Part shown: in pieces, positions 49,938 through 61,744 of the stretch
Position numbering within the stretch: the first letter of the stretch is position 1
Layout: each line of letters begins with the position of its first letter
NCBI RefSeq assembly: GCF_003255815.1
Contig: NC_037669.1
Location: 51,448,093 to 51,512,092 of the forward strand
Length of the DNA: 64,000 bases
Direction: 5' to 3'
Origin: Theropithecus gelada
Lineage: Eukaryota; Chordata; Mammalia; Primates; Cercopithecidae
Notes under the pieces: generated by a model
Told to the model about the DNA's origin: nothing
What the model saw: the letters and a program-made list of their open reading frames with translations, nothing else
Database searches by the model: none
Translations under genes and position numbers: made by a program

Positions 49938-50244
49938 GGCCGGGCGCGGTGGCTCACATCTGCAATCCTAGCACTTTGGAAGCCAGGCGGATCACCTGAG
50001 GTTAGGAGTTCGAGACCAGCCTGACCAACATGGAGAAACCCCATCTCTACTAAAAATACAAAATTAGCCGGGTGTGGTGGCACACGCCTGTAATCCCAGC
50101 TACTCAGGAGGCTGAGGCAGAAGAATCTCTTGAACCCAGGAGGCGGAGGTTGCAGTGAGCCAAGATTGTACTGTTGCACTCCAGCCTGGGCAACAAGAGC
50201 GAAACTCCGTCTCAAAAACAAAAAAACAAAACAAAACAAAAACC
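49938..50244 (+). repeat. AluS
   Basis: A sense Alu with a (caaaa)n tail and a 10-bp target duplication, cagcagggtg, at 49928-49937 and 50245-50254. Confidence 0.92.
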
Positions 50245-50254
50245 CAGCAGGGTG

Positions 50255-50997
50255 AAGAGCTTTGAGAGCTAAAAGGAGCCCCCCAACCCCAGTGGCTGTA
50301 GGACTTGGGGCTGCCAGAGGGAGGTGCCAGTTGAACTGGGTCTTGTAGGATGATTAGGAGTTTGCCAATCTGGGGAGTGTGTGGAAGGGGTATAGGAAAG
50401 AGGGAACAGCATATATAAAAATACAAAGGTGTGGGAGCACATGACGTGACCAAGGCAAAAAAATCCAGGAAACGTAGAGGAGAGAACGTGGATGTCCCGT
50501 GATGAAGGGCACTGCTGGCTGGGCCGTGCCCCTTTCTTGCCACTGTCCTCTATGATAGACATCAGAGCAGCCAGCCCACTACGGTGGAATAATCCATAAG
50601 CCATTAGAAGGGGTTGCAGAGCCGGGGAAGCCACTCACTCAGGGCCTAGAACTCAAGGTCACAACCCCGTCCTGCCCCTAATGCACTGAGTAATCTTGGG
50701 CAAATGACTCCCCTCACAGGCTCCACTTCCTCATTTGCAGAGTGCGCCCTACCATCCCACACACATTTGTTGGGAGGGCCCCTGTGCTGGGCTAGAGGGA
50801 GATGGCTGGTTTCTACCAGGGACTTGGCAGGCAGTCATTGTTCCGGGATGAGGGGTCCCCGGCTCTTACCTTTGGGACTTTTCGCTTCCACCCATGCCCC
50901 TCACAGTATCATGGCTCTGTGTTCTACAGCGAGACTCGATTTACCGAGCACACAGCATCTGTCTCAGCCAGGCAACCTGCTACTTGTCACTGGTGGG
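50255..50997. other. Intergenic, nothing recognised
   Basis: Unique-looking sequence 5' of the endogenous retroviral copy. No gene is seen. Confidence 0.5.
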
Positions 50998-51502
50998 TGT
51001 CAGGCAAAGCAGCAAACCTAAGAGACCATGTTTGATTGTTTCTGCGTGAATCCCTCACCCTGTGACTGTGTGCAGCTCTCCAGAAAGATGCTTTGAAGAC
51101 AAAGCAGGACAGAGCGTGCAGCTCCCCACATCTCTCGCCTGAGCCGCTATATTCCTTAGAAGTGAAATGACCCCAGGCCTTACCTTTTCCCACACATAAG
51201 ATAACATCTGATGGGGTTGGTGCTTATGCCTCTGTGATCCCTAAATGCGCTCCCACACACAAACCTGGGTGTGATTCTGCTGTCACTTCTGAACAAGTTT
51301 AATGTGAATTTGCGCACATTAATCCTCCACCTCCTGTGTATAAGCCATGGGCTGAAATGCCGTGCAGGAACGGCCTGACGGTGCAGCCTCTCTAAAGGGC
51401 TCTTCCTGGCTACAGGCCTCAGTCTACAGTCCTCAGTAAGGCTTCCACATGAAACTGACTTTAATTCTTTGAAAGCTTGATCTTTTCTTTCTTTAGTTGA
51501 CA
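50998..51502 (+). mobile_element. 5' LTR of the degraded provirus
   Basis: It runs from 'tgtcaggcaaagcagcaaac' to 'tctttagttgaca'. It has a TATA-like 'tataag' (51339-51344) and later 'ggctacaggcctcagtctac'. It starts TG and ends CA, as LTRs do. Confidence 0.72.
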
Positions 51503-51506
51503 ATCA

Positions 51507-51524
51507 TGGCGACCACAAAGGGAC
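51507..51524 (+). other. Primer-binding-site-like motif
   Basis: 'tggcgaccacaaagggac' begins four bases after the LTR end, as expected for a retroviral tRNA primer site. I cannot assign the tRNA. Confidence 0.5.
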
Positions 51525-52185
51525 TCAGACTAGACTGCCCATGGTCATCTGGAACATGTGGGCATGCAGCACCCTGGTACCAGCACAGGCCCTGTGAGCG
51601 TCTCTGTTTCCACCATGGTTGTAGACAACTGGAGGAGTCTCTCCTGAGTCTCAGACCTTCCATTTAGCTGATGTCCTGAGGTTTTTTCAACTTGTTGTGC
51701 TTGCTTGTTGATGTGGGGTAAGTTCTTCCTCGAGACTTTTCATTTCTCCAGAAGGGGAATTCTCCTAGTTAAAAGATATTAGGAAGGAACAGATAGCTGA
51801 GGCTGTCTTACTGGCTGGGTTGTGCCAGGGCTTCCCTCTCAGTTTGCCTCTGTAAACAAGGCTCAGCAGGGCAGACACTACTACAAATCTCTGAGGGTTT
51901 GACCTGCGTCAACTCTGAAGACAAGGGACACTCGCTCCTTCAGCCAGATTCTGACTTGGCGTCTCCAGGTGACCAGAGATCTGTGGAAGTGCTGGAGGTA
52001 CAATCCTTACGATGTGCAGCAGTCCCACAGGAAATTCCTTGTCACAAGTAATTAACCAGTGGCTCATCTGGAGATGCACACAGAAGGGTTAGTCACCCAG
52101 TGTTCTGAGCCTCCACGATTGCTTTAAGCAACCCGAGGGAGAAACCGAGACACGTAAGACAGCCACTGGCAGTGCTCGGAACAGC
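51525..52185 (+). other. Internal region of the provirus, no intact gene
   Basis: This follows the primer-site-like motif and should be the leader and 5' internal part. No long open frame remains. Assignment rests on position between the LTRs. Confidence 0.5.
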
Positions 52186-52479
52186 GCAGTTTCTTTTCTT
52201 TTCTTTCTTTCTTTCTTTCTTTTTTTTTTTTGAGACAGAGTCTCGCTCTGTTGCCCATGTTGGTGTGCAGTGGTTCAAGCAATTCTCTTGCCTCATCCTC
52301 CTGAGTAGCTGGGATTACAGGCGCCCACCACAACGCTAGGTTAATTTTTTTTTTTTTTAGTGGAGGTGGGGTTTTACCATGTTGGCCAGGCTGGTCTTGA
52401 ACTCCTAACTTCAAACGATCTGCCCGCCTCAGCCTCCCAAAGTGCTGGGATTACAGGCAAAAGCCACCATGCTTAGCCA
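52186..52479 (-). repeat. AluS with (CTTT)n and deletions
   Basis: A reverse Alu preceded by (cttt)n and T runs. 'gagacagagtctcgctctgt' to 'aaagccaccatgcttagcc', with about 50 bp missing in the right arm. Confidence 0.9.
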
Positions 52480-52491
52480 AGACAGCACATT

Positions 52492-52789
52492 TTCTTTTGA
52501 GAAGGGTCTCACTCTATCTCCCAGGCTGTAGTGCAGAGGCACAGTCTCAGCTTACTGTGGCCTCCACCTCCTGGGCTCAAGCAATCCTGTCTCCTCAGCT
52601 TCCTGAGTAGCTGGGACTACAGGTGTACACCATCATGCTCAGCTATTATATATTTATGTATTTATTTTTTGTAGAGACAGGGTCTCGCTATATTACCCAG
52701 GCTGGTCCTGAACTCCTGGGCTCAACTGATCTTCCTGCCTCAGCCTCCCGAAGTGCTGGGATTACAGGGGTGAGCCAGTGTGCCCAGCC
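52492..52789 (-). repeat. AluJ
   Basis: A reverse Alu with 'ctcctgggctcaagcaatcc' (AluJ type), ending 'ggggtgagccagtgtgcccag'. Confidence 0.9.
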
Positions 52790-53145
52790 AAAGCAGCTCA
52801 TCTCCCCACTACATTTCTCAGTAGCAGTGCTGCTTTGCTGAGCTCTCACAATGGAAAACAAATCATCGAAAACTGAAACAACAGGGTCATTGAACCACCA
52901 ACCTCCAGTCAGCACTCCAGCAGGCTTTGTGTATAACACACACGGAGCTTACACTGGCAAGTGTCTCTTTGGATGGGAGGACTTCAGTAAAGGAGATTTA
53001 ACTTTAAAATGGCCAAAAATGGGATCTTCCAGTGTGTCCCTGGAAACACCCCCAAAATATATCTCTTATCCTGTGCAGATATTAAATGATTTAAATTGTT
53101 TGGTAAATTGTATGGGAGGCATTGTCAAATGATAAATGGTACTAG

Positions 53146-53400
53146 ATCTTTTTTCAGTTACATTTATGGGTATGTTATTGATATAAATGTTCCAAAAATA
53201 ATATAAATTCATAAAAATCTAATGTTATCACTAATAATTTTGATTGTTATATTAAATTGTAAGTTATATTTGTGTGGATATGTTGTTAATATAAATATTC
53301 CAAAGATTATATAAAATTTATAAATGTCTAACGGTCCTGATGTGACACTATCAGTCATAATTCTGGTTGTTATCTTAAAATGCTGTGTGAAACAGAAATA
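53146..53400 (+). repeat. AT-rich imperfect tandem duplication
   Basis: Two ~105-115-bp units (about 53157-53261 and 53263-53377) share 'ttgatataaatgttccaaaa' versus 'ttaatataaatattccaaag', and 'attttgattgttatattaaa' versus 'attctggttgttatcttaaa'. Confidence 0.75.
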
Positions 53401-53508
53401 ACTAAATTTCATTGTCAATTAAAAACTTTCATCAGATTTTAACCATGGCTCTTCTAAGTTTTATTATCCACAGTTATTGTTATAAATTATTCTCTAAAAA
53501 CATTTGCA

Positions 53509-53812
53509 GGCTGAGTGCAGTATCTCATGCCTATAATCCCAACATTTTGGGAGGCTGAGGTGGGAGGATTGCTTGAGCCCAGGAATTTGAGACCAGCCTG
53601 GGCAACATAGTGAGACCTGGTGTCTAAAAAAAATTTAAAAATTATCCAGGTGTGATGATGTGAGCCTGTAGTCTTAGCTACTCAGGGGGCTCAGGTGGGA
53701 AGATCGCTTGAGCGCAGGAGGTTGAGCCTGCAGTGAGCTGTCATGATGGTGCCACTGTACTCCAGCCTGGGTGGCACAGTGAGATCCTGTCTCAAAAACA
53801 AAAACAAAAACA
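53509..53812 (+). repeat. AluJ
   Basis: A sense Alu: 'ggctgagtgcagtatctcat' to a (caaaaa)n tail, with 'attgcttgagcccaggaatt'. Flanks 'aaaaacatttgca' and 'aaaaacacttgca' look like a decayed target duplication. Confidence 0.9.
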
Positions 53813-54296
53813 CTTGCAATTAGCTCTAGTCCAAAATTGTTTTTCATAAAAAGACTGTAATAAATATGGGTATCAAAAGGGGAAAAATATTACAATTGAT
53901 TTTTAAAAAACTATACAGATATATGTTCCAGTTTTGCTAAATCGTTATCATGGGTTTTTCGATCTGTAACTGACTTTAATGCTATTAAATATGTATTGCT
54001 ACCTATAATCTGTAATATCCTTGTAGTAGTCCTGTTGAGGTGTTGTGTTAGGTACAGGAAATGGCAATGTCACAAAGAACAACAACAACAAAAAAAACCC
54101 AGATCGTGCTAGTTAAAAGTAGACGCAATCCGGTTGTGTTTTCTGCAAAATAGCAGAGTATGCATGCTGAGCCCCATACAACTACCATTGAAGCTTCCCC
54201 GCCTTCCTAGGCAAGAGTCTTCTTGGCTACATAAGACAATAAGTGCTTGTCTTGTAAATGCAACTGATAGCTGATTTATGAACAAAACAGGGAACT
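53813..54296 (+). other. 3' internal region of the provirus, no gene
   Basis: No open reading frame of interest. A weak purine-rich 'aacaaaacagggaact' precedes the second LTR. Confidence 0.45.
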
Positions 54297-54742
54297 TGTT
54301 AGACAAAGTAACAAACCTAAGAAGCCATGTTTGCTCATTTTGGCTTGTCAGCATAAAGTGTAGCTCTCCAGAAAGACATTTTGAAGGCAAAGCAGGCTAG
54401 ATCACAAGGCTCCCACATCTCTGACCGGAGTCACTATTTTTTAGAAGTGAAATAACCCCAGTCCTTGCCTTCTCCTACACTTTAAGATAACGTCTGCTGG
54501 GTTTAGTGCTTATGCTAAAGACATGCACTCCCACACCCAAACCTAGGCGTGACTCTGCTGTAATGTAACTTCTGAACAAGTTTAATGTGGATTTGTGCAC
54601 ATTAACCCTCCACCACCTGTATATAAGCCATGGGCTGAAATGCTGTGCAGTAACGGCCTGATAGAGCCTCTTTAAAGGCTGCTGCTGGCTACAGGCCTCA
54701 GTCTATAGTCCTCAGTCAAGCTTCTACATAAAACTGATTTTC

Positions 54743-55350
54743 GGCCGGGCACGGTGGCTCACGCCTGTTATCCCAGCACTCTGGGAGGCTGAGGTGGGTG
54801 GGTGACCTGAGGTCGGGAGTTCAAGACCAGCCTGACCAATATGGAGAAATTCTGTCTCTACTAAAAATACAAAAATAGGCCGGGCGCGGTGGCTCACGCC
54901 TGTAATTCCAGCACTTTGGGAGGCCGAGGCGGGCGGATCACAAGGTCAGGAGATCGAGACCACAGTGAAACCCCGTCTCTACTAAAAATACAAAAAATTA
55001 GCCGGGCGCGGTGGTGGGCGCCTGTAGTCCCAGCTACTCAGGAGGCTGAGGCAGGAGAATGGCGTGAACCCGGGAGGCGGAGCTTGCAGTGAGCCGAGAT
55101 CGCGCCACTGCACTCCAGCCTGGGCGACAGCGCGAGACTCCGTCTCAAAAAAAAAAAAAAAAAAATACAAAAATAGCCGGGTGTGGTGGCATATGCCTGT
55201 AATCCCAGCTACTCAGGAGGCTGAGGCAGAAGAAGAATCTCTTGAACCCAGGAGGCAGAGGATGCAGTGAGCCGAGATCACGACGTTGCACTCCAGCCTA
55301 GGAGACAAGAGTAAGACTTCGTCTCAAAAAAAAAAAAAAAAAAAAAAATT
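54743..55350 (+). repeat. AluS, split by a younger Alu
   Basis: The left part is 54743-54862 and the right part resumes at about 55176. Both are sense: 'ggccgggcacggtggctcac' to 'gtaagacttcgtctcaaaaa'. Confidence 0.9.
54878..55160 (+). repeat. AluY with 12-bp deletion (AluYd-like), inserted in AluS
   Basis: A very well preserved sense Alu. 'gagaccacagtgaaacccc' lacks the 12 bp usually between 'gagacca' and 'cggtgaaa', the hallmark I know for AluYd. The target duplication aaaaatacaaaaata is at 54863-54877 and 55161-55175. Confidence 0.85.
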
Positions 55351-55392
55351 GACTTTATTTTTCTAAAAGCTTGATCTTTTCTTCAGTCAACA

Positions 55393-56454
55393 TAGGGTTG
55401 ACTGGGCCATGGATTCCATGGTCCAGTGCCCTCCAGGGGTTGGTAAACGTGACCATGTAAGCACCCAACTTGATCAATAGCAGAGGGCATCTGATGGTGG
55501 CTAGGTGGGACAGCCACAGCAGGAAGGTGGGTTCCTGCTGCCGCCTCCAAGGAGCCAGGCGGGCTGGGGGTCCTCAGGGTGCACCCCTTCTCTCCTCCCT
55601 CCATCTTCCTGGTTTCAAGCCAGGCTAGGGGGTGGGGGACAGCTGCAGGAGGTGACGTGTCACTTATGGAGCCCCTGCTGCGTCCCTGGCTGGCCTCTTG
55701 ACTTGCTTTGGCCAACAGAACAGGGTAGAAGAGTCACTGATATGGGTCTGTGCCTCAGAAAGCCTCCAGCCACCACTCTCGCAACAGCAAGGAAGGGTGA
55801 ACTGCGTGAATGCTAGGACGGTTCCGAGCTCCCAGCACCAGGGCTGGCAGGCCTGTGGGAACTAGGGGTGGGAAAACTGATGCTCCTGTGAGACCAGTGA
55901 AGGGAAGGCCTCAGGGGAGGTGGCCACCATTCACCTGGAGACAACTGTAGCCAGGTGGGGCCTGTCCCAGAGAACCCCAAGGCTACATTCTTTGCATGAA
56001 ATCTCCTGCCCTTAAAATGGTGGCAGTGGATACTCATTATGTTAAACGCTGCCTATCTTGGGCTGGGATGTCGGCTGCCCCATTTGCAACCTTTGTCCTG
56101 GGGTCAAGTTTAGTTATGGGACTGAGAGCCATGTCTCCACCGTGCCTGTGGCACCGATTCACACATTTCTTCCTTCAACAAGGACCCAGTGATCTGTGGC
56201 TTATCTGGGCTAGGCCCTTGGCTGGAGGTTGCAGCCTAGGTGAGAGGCTGGCAAGGCTTCCCTGGACAGGTGTGTCTAGGGCTCTGACCCAGTACAGGGC
56301 TCCTGTGGCGGGGGGCTTCATGCTGAGTGTGGGGAAGCCAATTACCTACCCTCACTGCACCCCATTGCCCTACTCCAGGGTGAGCCCTCACAGGAACACT
56401 GAAAGAATGACCAGTATTCTTACTTTAAGCCACTCTAGTTGGTATGCAGTGGTA
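55393..56454. other. Intergenic, nothing recognised
   Basis: About 1 kb of unique-looking sequence. A 205-codon open frame (55996-56613) runs into the following L1 and is regarded as chance. Confidence 0.5.
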
Positions 56455-58090
56455 TCTCAGGGTAGTTTTTTCCCTAACAGTTCTACTGAGATGCAGCAAA
56501 TATGCCAAATAACTCACCATTTTGAAGTGTGCAACCCTATGACCTTTAGAGTACTCATAGATGTTTGCAACCATCACCACAATCGATTTCAGACCATTTT
56601 CATTACCCCATAAGGAAATCTTCACCCTCCACTCCTGCCCCTAAGTTGTGGGCAACCACTAATCTACTTTCTGCCTGTATAGATTGGCCTGTTCTGGACA
56701 TTTCACTGAACACGAATCATACAACGTGTGGTCCTTTGTGACTGCCTTCTTGTACTCAGCATGATGTTTCCAAGAGTCATAATGTTTTCCATTCTCTCAG
56801 GCATATACCTAGGAGTGGAATTGCTGGGTCATGAGGTTTAAATGCTTACATGTTTGAGGAACTGTCAGGCAATTTCCCAAAGCCATTTTACTTTCCTGAC
56901 AGCGGTGTATGAGGACTCCAATGTTTCTCCCTCCTCACCAACACCTGCTAGTGCCAGTAGTTTTTGTTCCAGCCAACCTAGTGGGTTGCACCTGGTGGGT
57001 ATAAGCAGTTAAGTGGTGTGTCAAGCTTTTGATTTGCATTTTTTCTGATGGCTAATAATGTTGAGCATCTTTCCTTGTGTTTATGATATCCTCTTTGTAG
57101 TAATGTCTATTCAGATCCTTTCCCATTTTTAAATGAGTTATTTGCCTTTTTTGTTATTGAGTTGTAAAATTTCTTCCTGTATTCTAGATACATGTCTCTA
57201 GTCAAGGCACGTGAACAGCAAACATTTTCTCTTCTGTGGGTTTTCTCTCTTCTGTCATTTTCTTTACTGAAGTCCTTCAAAACATAGAAGCTTTCAATAT
57301 TGCTGTTTCTCAGTTTATCTCCTTTTCCTTTATTGCTTTGCTGTTGGTGTCATCTCTAAATCCCTGGGGTTTTAACTTGCATTTCCCTAATGACTGAAGA
57401 TATTGAACTTCTTTTAATTTGCTTATTTGGCATTTATATATCTGTGGTGAAATATCTGTTTAAAATGTATGCCCATTTTTAATTGGGTGTTTTTTCTTGT
57501 TTTTACTGAGTTGTAAAAGTTCTTTGTATATTCTACACACAAGTCCTCTGCTGGATATCAAGTTTGCAAATATTTCCTCCCAGACTGACTTATCTTTTCA
57601 TTTTCTTAACAGTTTCTTTTGAAGACCAAGTTTTTTTTTATTGCAGTGAAGTCTAATTTGCTGGTTTTTTCTTCACTTACAGTTCATGCTTTTGGTGTCA
57701 CATTTAAGAATATTTGCCAAATTCAAGGCCATTAAGAGCTTTTCTAGAAATTGTACCTATTTACCTCTTACATGGGTTCTGTGATCTAGTCCCAGTTAAT
57801 TTTGTAGATACTCTGAAATGGAGGTGGAGGTTCATTCTTTTGCATATTATCCCAGCAGTTGTCCCAGCAACACTCATTGAAAGACTATCCTTTCACCCAT
57901 TGAGTTGCCTTGGCATCTTTGTCAAAAATTGATTGACCACATATGGGTAGGTCTACTTTGAGACTTTCTTCTAGTTTGTCAATTTATGTGTCTCTTTTGA
58001 CGCTGGTACCCATTGTTTTGATTACTCTTGCTTTATACTAAGTGTTGAAACCTAGTAGTGTAAGTCCTTCTGCTTTGCTTTGCTTTTTGG
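56455..58090 (-). repeat. Old L1 (L1M-type) 3' region, partly duplicated
   Basis: Antisense L1 phrases: 'ggagtggaattgctgggtca', 'ttgcatttccctaatgactg', 'attatcccagcagttgtccc', 'tgccttggcatctttgtcaa'. The segment 57022-57366 is homologous to 57367-57720, so part occurs twice in tandem. Confidence 0.8.
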
Positions 58091-58189
58091 TGATGTGAGT
58101 GAGATAGTTTGTATTGGATGACACTCCCTGTGTGCTGTATCTCAGGGCCCTGCCCATTGAATATCAGAGCATTGTCAGTCATTCTCATG

Positions 58190-58830
58190 ACCAAAAACAT
58201 CCCACACCAGATTTTCAAATGTTCTGATCAGGGAAAATACCCTCTTAAGAGAACTCTTCTCTAAAGGAACAAGAGTCAGAATGGCATCAGCAGCACTAGG
58301 TTACGGAGGAAAATGGAGCAAACCCTTCCCTGGTCTGAGGAAACTAATTTGTAACCTGGAATTCTACACCCAGCCAAACTACCAATCAAGTCTGAGGGCA
58401 AAGTAAATACTTTCAGACACACAAGAACTCAGAGACCTACCCATAGGCTGTGTCTGTCAGAATTGCCTGAGGATATACTCTGTAAAGTAGAAAATGAATC
58501 CAAGAAAGAGAATATACAGGATCCAAGAAAGAGTGGACTCAATTCAGAAGTGTAATGCCAAGAAATCCCCAATAATAGCTGTGTAAAGGCCCAGGAAGCA
58601 GTCAGCTCAAATTATAGTAGTGAGTCAGAGAGTGTTCAGGGGAAGGTTTTTAAGGAAAAAAAATAATTTATTATAAAAAGGACAATATCAAAAAGATTCG
58701 ATGATCTTACCGAGAAGCTGGATGTAAATAATAATAGGAAAATTAACAAATGATTATACATAGTATACTTCCCCTTTCTCTGTTTCCTCCTCCATATTTT
58801 TGTAACCTTCATTTTTTTGGAGTGCACACT
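58190..58830. repeat. Probable L1/HAL1-related old repeat
   Basis: 'ggaattctacacccagccaa', 'actaccaatcaagtctgagg' and 'tttcagacacacaagaactc' are phrases I recognise from an abundant old repeat. Family name uncertain. The 3' part (58630 on) is AT-rich. Confidence 0.45.
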
Positions 58831-61253
58831 CACATCTTCCTTTCTGCAGTTGAATTTAAATTACTTGGCCTCTAATTTATCACATTGGAAATGCCAGTAA
58901 TCAGCTTTTTCAGGTGGCAGAATGTATCTGTATACAAAGCAGGGAGACCTTAACTAGAGTTACAGACTAACATGCACATCCTATAAATCCTAACGAGGTC
59001 AAAGGACTGGTGTGAAGATGGGAGAGAAGGGGAAGGAGAATGTCCTGGGTCACCTCCCAGGGAAACATTCTGAGAGGGAGGTTTGCACACAGGAGGTTTC
59101 CTGGGGAGAGCCCAGGGGCCGGCACCAGCGAAGGAGAGAAGAGGCAGGATTGGCAGAGGGAGAGGCTGGGCCATAGTGTGAATCCTACAGAGGCTTGGCT
59201 AATCCCACAGGAGCTCTGGAGCTAGGATGACCCTGCAGAGTTGCCCAAATTGAGGCAAAGGGGCCAGGCTGTTGTCTTCCTGCATGGACCAGTCGCTAGT
59301 TGGGGGCTGCCCTGGGAAGGGGAATGTAATCTTGAAGATTCTGTCAGCACAGGAAAATTTCCCGAGAGGGTCTTTGCTGTGAGCTGGTGCAAGGCAAGGG
59401 CCTCACCTTGAAGGGGGAACCTGGGCAGCGACCACGGCATCCATGACACGGTGCTCCAAGGACTCTAGAGGCTCTGATTCTTTTATTGAACATCGTGGGA
59501 ATTTAGATGAGAGATTGCAGCTGAACTAGATGGCCTTTAATTGCTCTGATGGCTCGGTGCTGCCAGCTGAGTGAAAGCAGTACATCCTGTCCCTCTGTGT
59601 CTCATCTGCCCTCTGCTCATCAGTGTTCCTATGTTCGGGGCCATGTGGTGAGACTGGGAGAGACCCCTAGGTGCCCAAGAGCCCTGAGTCCAGTCCAGAG
59701 GCAGGTGGGAAGCCGATTAACTCACTGCATGCGGGGGTCAGAGCAGGGAGGCTGGAGGACAAGACCACAGGGCTTGAGTGTGGGGCCCTGTAAGATAGCT
59801 CTGGCCTGTGCCTGCTCATCCCCCTTGCTCACTCTCTGTCTCCATGTGAGAACTCCTAAAGAGCAGGGGCCCAGAGCCTGGCCACAGTCGATGCTCAGCC
59901 ACATTTGCTAAAGGAGTGGCTGGCTGAGGCTCTTTGAGGAAGAGGCCTCCCTTCTCTGGTGGGGACAGGCATTTTTCCTCTCTTGCCTGCGAGCTGGGAA
60001 GGAGGGTGGACTTGGCCCCATTGCTGATGGCAGACTCCGCTGTAACCTCCAGCTCCAGGGAGCTGGCTGTCACTGGAACACCCCTGAGTCCCAGGAATGG
60101 AAAACAAGGCAGATGAGTGAGGCAGAGGGGGAGGACAAGCCTGAGGGGTTCCCTGCTCCCACTCCCACCACCTAAGGAGGAATCCAGGGAGCCAGGCAGG
60201 CCACTGCTGGTGTTCACCACCTATGCCCTGAGGACCTCTCCGCTTGCCTCGGAGCCTGGGGAGTGGTAATTCCAGGAGGACAGGGCCCTGCCCAGGCCCT
60301 GGGTGCAGTGCTCCTGCCTGGAGGCTTGAACAGTACCTTGTTGGCCTGTTGTCATCTTCTGCCCTGGCCAAGCCTGGAAGCTCCTGAAAGGCAGGGCTGA
60401 GGCCTCCTCCCCTTATGGGGTCTGGTGTCACACTGGCCTGGTACACATTGGGTGCTCTGTCTGCTGACTGGCAAGGTGACCTGCCTCAGGGAGCAAGGAG
60501 GCAGTGCAGAGATGGAGATGTGGGGTCATCTGCAATCGGGAACAGCTGGAAGGGGTGTCTGGGGGCTCCACATAGGCTTTGAGCATAGAAGGGGAGCCTG
60601 GCTGCTCCTTCCCCAACCCCTGCAGCTCTGTCCATCAGCTGTGATCCTCACCGACAGGCACCAGGGTTTAGAGTTGCCTTCCCTCCAGCCCCAAACACTG
60701 GCGGAGACCTGTGTGCAACTGCAGGGTCAGGCCTCCCATAAGGTTGTGAGAAGCCTGGGCTACATGGATCCCTTTTTGGGAAGCTCCTCAGATATTATAA
60801 AATGAGGAGATATTAGAATAGAGTTGCAAAGATGTTGGTATATTTTAAATTTATAAACCAAAATGATAAATGATTTGTACATGTACCAATAGGATGGTAT
60901 CTAATGGTGTTCTTCAAAAGGTAATGATAGGATTTATAAAGATAACATTAATCTTGAGAACAGGACGTGTCTTAGAAACGAGGGACAAGTTTAAAGTTGT
61001 GTTGAGTTTTCATTCAGGGTGGTGGGCGTATGATCTCATCCTCGTATAACAGTTCTTGGGGAACTTGAGGTTTCCAGTACATGGCCCCACTGCCATGGGA
61101 TACCCGAGATGGGACACCGAAGGAGGCCTGAGGACCCTGGAGGGTCTGAGGCCTCTCTATCCAGTCTCCTCCTCTCCTGAGGGTGGAGGGATAGCAACAA
61201 ACATGAATATGGAACACCAAGTGGCAGTGAAGCTGGTGTAACAAAGGCAATGC
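58831..61253. other. Intergenic, nothing recognised
   Basis: About 2.4 kb of mostly unique-looking sequence, GC-moderate until about 60780 and AT-rich for about 200 bp after. Several open frames up to 183 codons (59895-60446, reverse) have no family resemblance. Confidence 0.5.
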
Positions 61254-61269
61254 CTCCCGTGTGTAAATA

Positions 61270-61430
61270 ACAGCTTAAAAAACATATAAGATGTAGCTAA
61301 AGCTTTATCCAGAGGTAAATTGATAGCCTTAAATGCATTTACTAGAAAACGGAACTACAGAAATAAGCCAGCTACAGAAATAAACCAGCTCAAGTCAAGG
61401 AGATAGAAAAGTGAGTTTTAACCCCAAAGA
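61270..61430 (+). repeat. L1 ORF2 fragment
   Basis: 'agctttatccagaggtaaat' then 'tgatagccttaaatgcattt' is the sense-strand L1 ORF2 passage, heavily decayed. Confidence 0.6.
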
Positions 61431-61744
61431 AACTTGGTGTATGAAAATTGCAAAGATTTAAAAAAAATCAACAAATGGAAAATATTTTGGCTGAGGAAAC
61501 GTAGGCTCCAAGGGGTAAAACAAATTGCTGCAGATCTCCACGCCCGTGCAGAGGCGGGGCTTCCCTCCACAGGCTGTCTGTTCCCCGCCCCAAGTGTGAG
61601 TGCCAGGTTGGGCCCCTGAGCCTTGGCAGCTCAACAAATAGAACCATGGAGACTTCAGGGCCACCTTCTGGTTGCAACTGGGAAGGGACGGCCGGGGAAA
61701 CGTCTTGCTTCTGCAAGTACTAAACATTCCTAGTGTTTTATTTT

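Larger units (their letters stand above)
50998..55392 (+). mobile_element. Degraded ERV1-like provirus with two LTRs
   Basis: Two related ~500-bp LTR-like copies in the same orientation (50998-51502; 54297-54742 plus 55351-55392) flank about 2.8 kb of internal sequence. Just after the first LTR is a primer-binding-site-like stretch starting TGG at 51507. About 0.9 kb of the internal part is three Alus (52186-52479, 52492-52789, 53509-53812). No intact gag, pol or env frame exists, so it cannot be functional. The LTRs differ at many positions, so the insertion is old. I cannot name the family with confidence; a MER4/MER61-group element is possible. Confidence 0.7.
54297..55392 (+). mobile_element. 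3' LTR of the degraded provirus, split by nested Alus
   Basis: It begins 'tgttagacaaagtaacaaac', colinear with the 5' LTR, with 'tataag' at 54622-54627. It is interrupted at about 54743-55350 by Alus, then resumes 'gactttatttttc' to 'cagtcaaca'. Confidence 0.7.

Noticed and set aside
50998..55392. Segmental duplication as an alternative for the two similar blocks
   Set aside because: The TG...CA ends, same orientation, TATA-like motif and primer-site-like motif fit LTRs better, though not proven.
55996..56613. 205-codon forward frame
   Set aside because: It runs from unique sequence into an old antisense L1 and has no splice sites, promoter or known domain.
59895..60446. 183-codon reverse frame in intergenic DNA
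   Set aside because: No recognisable domain or splice context; such frames arise by chance in GC-moderate DNA.
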